Assembly (NCBI GenBank): GCA_020344295.1
Contig: CP070819.1
Location: 992,831 to 1,003,659, forward strand
DNA: 10,829 nt
Direction of reading: 5' to 3'
Source: Dehalococcoidia bacterium
GTDB taxonomy: Bacteria > Chloroflexota > Dehalococcoidia > SZUA-161
Part shown: one piece after another, positions 7,438-10,829 of the stretch
Position numbering within the stretch: the stretch's first letter is position 1
Layout: the number at the start of each line of letters is the position of its first letter
The notes under the pieces: model-generated
Databases searched by the model: none
Told to the model about the DNA's origin: nothing
The model's input: only the letters and a program-made list of their open reading frames with translations
Translations under genes and position numbers: made by a program

Positions 7438-8765
7438 CCTGTTGCTCTTTCTTTCGCCAAGAGGCACTCCTCGATGGTGCGCGTGCCCAGCTCATATAGT
7501 TCTCGGGCTCTGTGCTCGCTGGTGGCCTCGGCGGTTATCCTGATTTTAGGCTCGGTACCCGATGGCCTGATCAGGAGCCAACCGTCGCTGAACGCCAGCC
7601 TGAGACCGTCGATAGCCTCCAGCGTACCCCCACCCGACGCCGACTCGTTCTTAAGACGGCGCTCCACATCTTCCATTATAGCCGGTTCTCCCGGAATTCC
7701 GCCACGCAGGACCGGATAAGAGGGCAGTTGCTCCACTAGAGTAGAGATCGGTTGCTCGCTTGCCATCCTTGCTACCCTGGCAGCCCCATATATTGCGTCA
7801 GGGCAGAGGGAGATATGGGGGAAAATAAAGCATCCCGACGACTCTCCGCCAAACTCATTTAGTGAATCAGCCCTGGGATTGCGCCTCAGTTCGTCCGACA
7901 CGTATGCATCCCCCACCTTCGTCCTCATTACCTCGAAGCCCAGCTCATCGATCAGCATCGAGGCATCCACCGTCGTCACCACTTTCCTGGCTCCCAGCTC
8001 CCTGGCGAAAAGCGCCATCAGCCTGTCCGCGAGGACGAATCTTCCCTTATCGTCGATGACAGCTATCCTGTCTCCGTCGCCGTCATGTGCGATTCCCAGA
8101 TCGGCGTTCTCCGATTTCACCGCCTGCATGAGTTCATCCAGGTTTTCCGGGATAGGTTCGATCTCCCGAGGGAAAAAGCCGCTGGGGCTGCAATTCAAAG
8201 GAATAACTTCACAGCCAAGCCTACCTAATAAGATTGGGGTTACTTCAGACGCAGCGCCGCATACGCAGTCTACTACCACCTTGACACCGATACGGCCGGG
8301 GAAGTCAGCCCGGATACGCTCCACATGTTCCTCGATAGCTTCGACATAATCTGTGCACTGCTTGATCTGTTCCCATTGGGCAGTCTGTGCCGATCCTTCA
8401 GCTACCAGTTGCTCTATCTGGCTTCTTTGAGCCGGGTCGAAGGCGGAGCCATCGGGATTTACCAGCTTTACGCCGTTATACTGCGGTGGGTTATGGGAGG
8501 CGGTTATCATGGCGCCGGCCTCGAAGTGTCTGGCGGCGTAGGCGAGCGTCGGTGTCGGGATAACACCCGCGCAGGCAACTTCAGCCCCGCCGGACAGCAG
8601 GCCCGAAAGCAGGGCGTATCTCACGGCTTCGCTGGAAGTCCTGGTGTCGTTGCCGACTAGCAGCGAGCGGTATGAGCTGCCTGTAGCCAGCCCTATATCG
8701 AATACAAGCTGGAGGAACTCTCTGTCAACGACCCGCCTTATTCCCGAGGAACCGAAGAGTTTCAT
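7434..8765 (-). CDS. glmM: Phosphoglucosamine mutase, archaeal-type alpha-D-phosphohexomutase
   Basis: 443 residues, usual for the family. Interconverts GlcN-6-P and GlcN-1-P through a phosphoserine enzyme. All four family motifs are present: active-site S90 in TASHNPPQYNG, Mg-binding HDGDGDR (227-233), sugar-binding GGESSG (306-311) and phosphate-binding RPSGTEPKIRI (400-410). The N-terminus MKLFGSSGIRR follows the archaeal GlmM/PGM-PMM pattern rather than the YFGTDGIRG of most bacterial GlmM. Phosphomannomutase or phosphoglucomutase activity is the alternative; the operon with glmS and a GlmU-like gene favours glucosamine. It is the first gene of the operon, 63 bases after tRNA-Ser on the same strand; no strong Shine-Dalgarno site is seen before the ATG. 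No clear promoter is visible in the gap, so transcription with the tRNA is possible. Confidence 0.93.
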   Translation of the reverse strand: MKLFGSSGIRRVVDREFLQLVFDIGLATGSSYRSLLVGNDTRTSSEAVRYALLSGLLSGGAEVACAGVIPTPTLAYAARHFEAGAMITASHNPPQYNGVKLVNPDGSAFDPAQRSQIEQLVAEGSAQTAQWEQIKQCTDYVEAIEEHVERIRADFPGRIGVKVVVDCVCGAASEVTPILLGRLGCEVIPLNCSPSGFFPREIEPIPENLDELMQAVKSENADLGIAHDGDGDRIAVIDDKGRFVLADRLMALFARELGARKVVTTVDASMLIDELGFEVMRTKVGDAYVSDELRRNPRADSLNEFGGESSGCFIFPHISLCPDAIYGAARVARMASEQPISTLVEQLPSYPVLRGGIPGEPAIMEDVERRLKNESASGGGTLEAIDGLRLAFSDGWLLIRPSGTEPKIRITAEATSEHRARELYELGTRTIEECLLAKERATG

Positions 8766-8828
8766 ATTATCGCTTATCTGGACACGTCTGGAAGAACTGC
8801 AACCATTCCTTTCTTTGTACTAAATAAG

Positions 8829-8917
8829 CGGAGGGGGTGGGATTCGAACCCACGGTCCCGGTATTCCGGGACAGCGGTTTTCAAGACCGCCACCATAAAC
8901 CACTCGGACACCCCTCC
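8829..8917 (-). tRNA. tRNA-Ser (anticodon UGA)
   Basis: The reverse complement gives acceptor GGAGGGG/CCCCTCC with discriminator G, anticodon stem GCGGT/ACCGC with loop CTTGAAA (anticodon TGA, reading UCA/UCN), a long class II variable arm (stem TCCCGG/CCGGGA) and T stem GTGGG/CCCAC with loop TTCGAAT. The 89-base length and long variable arm are typical of serine tRNA. No CCA is encoded (CTT follows the discriminator), unlike the tRNA-Met gene in this window. It lies 63 bases upstream of glmM and 81 bases downstream of a tyrosine recombinase remnant, all on the minus strand. Confidence 0.96.
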
Positions 8918-8998
8918 GTAGCTTCAAAATTATACTCGCTCGACCGCCCGAAGTCCATAATTAGTAACATTTTCGTTACATACCTTATCTTCACTTGG

Positions 8999-9112
8999 TT
9001 ACTCGATTTTGGGAATACTTAATCCTTCCCCGAACCTAAGTGCTGTCGCTTCCTGTAATCCCGGTAATATATGGCTGTAGGTATCCAAGGTGATGTTTAT
9101 GGTGCTATGCCC
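8999..9112 (-). pseudogene. C-terminal remnant of a tyrosine recombinase (phage-type integrase)
   Basis: Read on the minus strand, 37 codons end in TAA and encode GHSTINITLDTYSHILPG followed by LQEATALRFGEG and a short tail. This is the classic end of phage/transposon-type tyrosine recombinases: the conserved GH of the L/V-GH-S/T motif, and the catalytic nucleophile Tyr in the TLDTYSH motif followed by H-I-L-P-G. The upstream codon is an in-frame TAA and no recombinase-like sequence (the Arg and His-x-x-Arg boxes) is found upstream in any minus-strand frame as far as I can read. No start codon or ribosome binding site is present. It is therefore a truncated, inactive fragment, left after loss of most of an integrated element. 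It lies near the 5' end of tRNA-Ser, a common class of integration target. Confidence 0.8.
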
Positions 9113-9250
9113 TTACCTATTATACAGCGGCCGATTATTCTAGGAAGAGTTACTTATAAAGTAAGACCAGGATAAGAAGGAACTTATTTGTATGTTATAA
9201 AAGCGAATTAGGCAGGGGATGTCGCTTTCATAATAAGTATTCATATAACC

Positions 9251-9280
9251 ATGGGCGGCCCTCCGGTGAGGGCCGCCCAT
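9251..9280 (-). terminator. Perfect 13-bp hairpin downstream of the secreted repeat protein
   Basis: ATGGGCGGCCCTC and its exact complement flank a 4-base loop. It begins 31 bases past the stop codon of the 9312-10328 gene and should form a very stable GC-rich stem in its transcript. The bases after the stem on the minus strand (GGTTATATG) are not a proper U-tract, so this may be a weak intrinsic terminator, an mRNA 3'-end stabiliser or a pause site. Being symmetrical, it could act on either strand, but no plus-strand gene precedes it. Confidence 0.6.
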
Positions 9281-9311
9281 ATCAATGTTATTATCCCGGA
9301 AATAGCCCTGT

Positions 9312-10328
9312 TTATTCCTCAAGCTTAGCCCGATGAAGTACAATCGCCTTGGCCGGAGGATCATGCTTCGGGTTGCCAATAGTAACCACAGTCACGAAGC
9401 TGCCAATCTGAATCTGCTCAACAGTCATTTCAGGTGGGGAGGGACGATATGTGGTGTTCCCATCTACTACGAAGAAATGACTGAAACCTTTCAGATCGAC
9501 TATAGTAATGTTACCAATAGAACCCTCAATATCAGGATCCGGCAGATTAAATTCTGTGACATTGCCTGTTCGATGAGCGTGAGGCGGGGTACCCGGCTGT
9601 GGCATCAACATGAATTTAAGGGCCACACCGGTGAACGGGCCGTGAGGCTCACCAGTAACATTACCAGCTAATACCCCTACTCTCCTTCCCTCGAGTTCAG
9701 TGAAGTTGCCGTTTAATCCTTCTTCAACAAAACAGTCGAAATCGCTAATCCAGCCCATATTTCCTCTCGGCAATTTGTACCTGGTAAACTCATTGAGCTC
9801 CACGACAACAGTCCAGTTCTGGTTAGTAAGTAAGGTGACATTGCCGAATCCATTTCCATCGCTAAATTCAATTACCTCTGTTACATTGCCGGAGAAACCA
9901 CGGTTCTTGCCCGCAGATTTTGCATTCTTCTCCTTCTTCGCTTTGGGTTTCTCTTCAGGAGGGCCTTTATCTTTGTCAGCGTTGGGCTTCACTTCAGGAG
10001 GCCCTTTGGGCTTGTCAGCGTTGGGCTTCCCTTCGGGAGGGCCATTGTCCTTGTCAGCGTTGGGCTTCACTTCGGGAGGGCCCTTGTCCTTGTCAGCGTT
10101 GGGCTTCACTTCGGGAGGACCTTTGGGCTTGTCCTTGTCTGGCTTCCCTTCGGGAGGGCCCTTGTCCTTGTCAGCGTTGGGCTTCACATCAGGAGGGCCT
10201 TTGGCATAGGTAACATCAGGCTTCCCATCGGGAGGGCCCGGCGTACCTGCGGCATATATACTTCCTATGCTACTTAGAAGCAATACCGCCACTATCAGGA
10301 CAATGCAGAAGGTTTTAAGAGTACTCAT
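9312..10328 (-). CDS. Secreted protein with eight 13-residue Pro/Lys/Asp repeats and DUF5666-like domains
   Basis: 338 residues. A typical Sec signal peptide is seen: a Lys, a hydrophobic core (about 8-19) and SIYA-AG at 23-28, with cleavage near residue 26 or 27. Residues 31-134 are eight contiguous 13-residue repeats, consensus GPPEVKPNADKDK, highly charged and likely extended. A short basic stretch (135-144) leads to a beta-rich region with two copies of a pattern resembling DUF5666-type domains: about 145-240 (FSGNVTEVIE...) and 254-338 (GNVTEFN...IGSFVTVVTIGN...AKAIVLHRA). Eight N-x-T sequons occur between N148 and N291. No LPxTG, lipobox or C-terminal membrane anchor is present, so it should be exported and released or held by other means. 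The ATG is supported by AAGGAG eight bases upstream; an in-frame TTG six codons earlier is rejected. Function is unknown. Confidence 0.88.
   Translation of the reverse strand: MSTLKTFCIVLIVAVLLLSSIGSIYAAGTPGPPDGKPDVTYAKGPPDVKPNADKDKGPPEGKPDKDKPKGPPEVKPNADKDKGPPEVKPNADKDNGPPEGKPNADKPKGPPEVKPNADKDKGPPEEKPKAKKEKNAKSAGKNRGFSGNVTEVIEFSDGNGFGNVTLLTNQNWTVVVELNEFTRYKLPRGNMGWISDFDCFVEEGLNGNFTELEGRRVGVLAGNVTGEPHGPFTGVALKFMLMPQPGTPPHAHRTGNVTEFNLPDPDIEGSIGNITIVDLKGFSHFFVVDGNTTYRPSPPEMTVEQIQIGSFVTVVTIGNPKHDPPAKAIVLHRAKLEE
9927..10238 (-). repeat. Tandem 39-base coding repeat, eight copies
   Basis: Eight in-frame 39-base units encode GPPDGKPDVTYAK, GPPDVKPNADKDK, GPPEGKPDKDKPK, GPPEVKPNADKDK, GPPEVKPNADKDN, GPPEGKPNADKPK, GPPEVKPNADKDK and GPPEEKPKAKKEK. 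The edge copies are most diverged and the inner ones nearly identical, as expected for arrays that change length by unequal exchange or slippage. A higher-order pair is visible: a 'GPPEG...PK' unit followed by a 'GPPEV...DKDK' unit at copies 3-4 and 6-7 (and, as GPPDG/GPPDV, at 1-2), suggesting duplication of a 78-base block. Confidence 0.95.
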
Positions 10329-10336
10329 CGTTCTTT

Positions 10337-10342
10337 CTCCTT
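10337..10342 (-). promoter_or_regulatory. Ribosome binding site deciding the start of the secreted repeat protein
   Basis: The minus strand reads AAGGAG eight bases before ATG (10326-10328). The longer in-frame TTG at 10344-10346 would place this site inside the coding sequence and has no site of its own, so the ATG start is chosen. It also gives a normal short signal-peptide n-region. Confidence 0.8.
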
Positions 10343-10386
10343 TCAAATGCTATTTTTATTCTAACGTTGCGAAAGCCCTCTATTTT

Positions 10387-10405
10387 AAAAAGCAAAAATC
10401 TGCTT
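10387..10405 (-). terminator. Possible weak hairpin terminator after the Ig-domain gene
   Basis: On the minus strand a 5-bp stem AAGCA/TGCTT with a 6-base loop is followed by a short T run and then AAAATA, two bases after the stop codon of the partial gene. The stem is short and AT-rich, so it may be chance; the two exported-protein genes could equally be transcribed together. Confidence 0.25.
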
Positions 10406-10407
10406 CT

Positions 10408-10829
10408 TCAATAGATTCCAATTACCACAAAGCTTGAATATATTGAATTTCCTTTGTGGTCGCTAGCTAGAACCTCAACCATATTAGGGCCCAATTCATA
10501 AACAACCTCGACGCTGAAGTCGCCAGAATAATTAACATCAGCTACAATTATGTCGTCATTCACGAATACACTTATAACAGCCCCCGGAATTGTTCTGCCG
10601 TTAATAATGCCGTCTCCCGATCTTATTTCGCTGCCATCCTGCGGCTCGATAATTTGAAGAAAAAGTGCATTGGGAATATATGCAGATTGTGAAACTGGGG
10701 TAGGCACTACAGTCAGAAGTGGTACAGGTGTGGATACGGGTGTTGGTGTGGGCGCGATGGAAGGCGCTGCAACTGGCGTCGATTGTTCCACCGGTGTGGG
10801 AAGGTTTCTTAATATCATTGGGTTCCACA
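10408..10829 (-). CDS. Exported protein with Pro/Thr linker and bacterial Ig-like domain (5' end outside window)
   Basis: Partial gene: the frame is open to the window edge (Trp-Asn-Pro precede an internal Met), so the true start and any signal peptide or membrane segment lie outside. The visible 139 or so codons begin with a linker rich in Pro, Thr and Val (PTPVEQSTPVAAPSIAPTPT and on through VVPTPV), typical of exported Chloroflexota proteins. The rest, from LFLQIIEPQDGSEI to the C-terminus VVIGIY, has the pattern of a bacterial Ig-like domain: I-x-x-P-x-D-G near the start, G-x-T-x-P-G-A-x-I-S-V-x-V-N in the middle, then D-x-x-Y-S-G-D-F, L-G-x-N-x-V-E-V and A-x-D-x-x-G-N. Such domains mediate adhesion or act as spacers on surface proteins. 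It lies 79 bases upstream of the secreted repeat protein on the same strand. The specific role is unknown. Confidence 0.78.
   Translation of the reverse strand, partial: WNPMILRNLPTPVEQSTPVAAPSIAPTPTPVSTPVPLLTVVPTPVSQSAYIPNALFLQIIEPQDGSEIRSGDGIINGRTIPGAVISVFVNDDIIVADVNYSGDFSVEVVYELGPNMVEVLASDHKGNSIYSSFVVIGIY

Larger units (their letters stand above)
8918..9311. other. AT-rich intergenic stretch holding a recombinase scar and a hairpin
   Basis: Nearly 400 bases with no intact gene. It contains a tyrosine recombinase C-terminal fragment (8999-9112), a perfect hairpin after the secreted repeat protein gene (9251-9280) and a small inverted repeat GTAAC/GTTAC near 8965-8980. The part from 9113 to 9250 is very AT-rich (19 G+C in 60 bases at 9181-9240) and I see no coding signal in it on either strand. 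Confidence 0.7.

Noticed and set aside
7438..7467. Ten-residue N-terminal extension of the GlmU-like protein from an upstream GTG
   Set aside because: It would overlap glmM by 34 bases, its GGA is directly against the start codon, and the canonical MKAVILAAGEG start with a 4-base stop overlap fits better.
8965..8980. GTAAC/GTTAC inverted repeat between the recombinase scar and tRNA-Ser
   Set aside because: Only 5 bp with an AT-rich loop; could be a recombination-site remnant but is equally likely by chance.
8837..9022. Plus-strand open frame starting MGFEPTVPVFRDSGFQ
   Set aside because: It is the complement of the tRNA-Ser gene read as protein, a frequent false gene; it has no ribosome site and runs into the recombinase scar on the other strand.
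9140..9379. Minus-strand 79-codon frame
   Set aside because: It crosses the 9251-9280 hairpin and the end of the secreted protein gene in another frame, and shows no recognisable domain.
9700..10213. Long plus-strand open frames with Gly/Ser/Leu-rich or Cys/Trp-rich repeats
   Set aside because: These are mirror readings of the 39-base coding repeat; the minus-strand frame has a signal peptide, ribosome site and folded domains.
9927..10238. Regular repeat array that could be mistaken for CRISPR
   Set aside because: Units are contiguous with no unique spacers, in frame, and encode a 13-residue protein repeat.

Overview
The window looks like part of a chromosome from a bacterium of the Chloroflexota, most likely a Dehalococcoidia-type lineage. 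This is an inference from gene content, not from a search. The sugar-nucleotide genes are of the 'archaeal' form (a GlmM that begins with a KLFGSSGIR-type N-terminus, and GlmU-like proteins with the nucleotidyltransferase domain first and an acetyltransferase helix second), but they sit beside a bacterial GlmS, a FadA-like thiolase and bacterial tRNAs. Several genes use Shine-Dalgarno sites, and GTG or TTG starts are common.

Layout. A small Yip1-like membrane protein gene (151-714, +) is followed by a convergent tRNA-Met(CAU) (746-820, -) and a GC-rich thiolase gene (844-2001, -). After a gap of 238 bases comes a compact five-gene minus-strand operon, in transcription order: glmM (8765-7434), a GlmU-like uridylyltransferase/acetyltransferase (7437-6235), a second diverged paralogue of it (6176-4992), glmS (4989-3202) and a galE-like epimerase (3178-2240). 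Genes overlap by 4 bases or are separated by 2 to 58 bases. Together they would convert fructose-6-phosphate to GlcN-6-P (GlmS), GlcN-1-P (GlmM), GlcNAc-1-P and UDP-GlcNAc (GlmU-like), and possibly on to a 4-epimer such as UDP-GalNAc or UDP-Gal (GalE-like). The second NTase paralogue has lost the recognisable acetyltransferase residues and may make a different nucleotide sugar.

A tRNA-Ser(UGA) (8829-8917, -) lies just upstream of glmM. Beyond it is an AT-rich stretch with a previously unmarked C-terminal fragment of a tyrosine recombinase (8999-9112, -), a scar of a lost mobile element. A strong 13-bp hairpin (9251-9280) follows the next gene, 9312-10328 (-), which encodes a secreted protein with eight tandem 13-residue Pro/Lys/Asp repeats followed by two DUF5666-like beta domains rich in N-x-T sequons. 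At the right edge is the 3' part of another exported protein (10408 to beyond the window), with a Pro/Thr-rich linker and an Ig-like domain.

The overall theme is cell-surface biology: amino-sugar nucleotide supply on one side and repeat-rich exported proteins on the other. A functional link between the two halves is only a hypothesis. No CRISPR array, rRNA, riboswitch or intact mobile element was seen.
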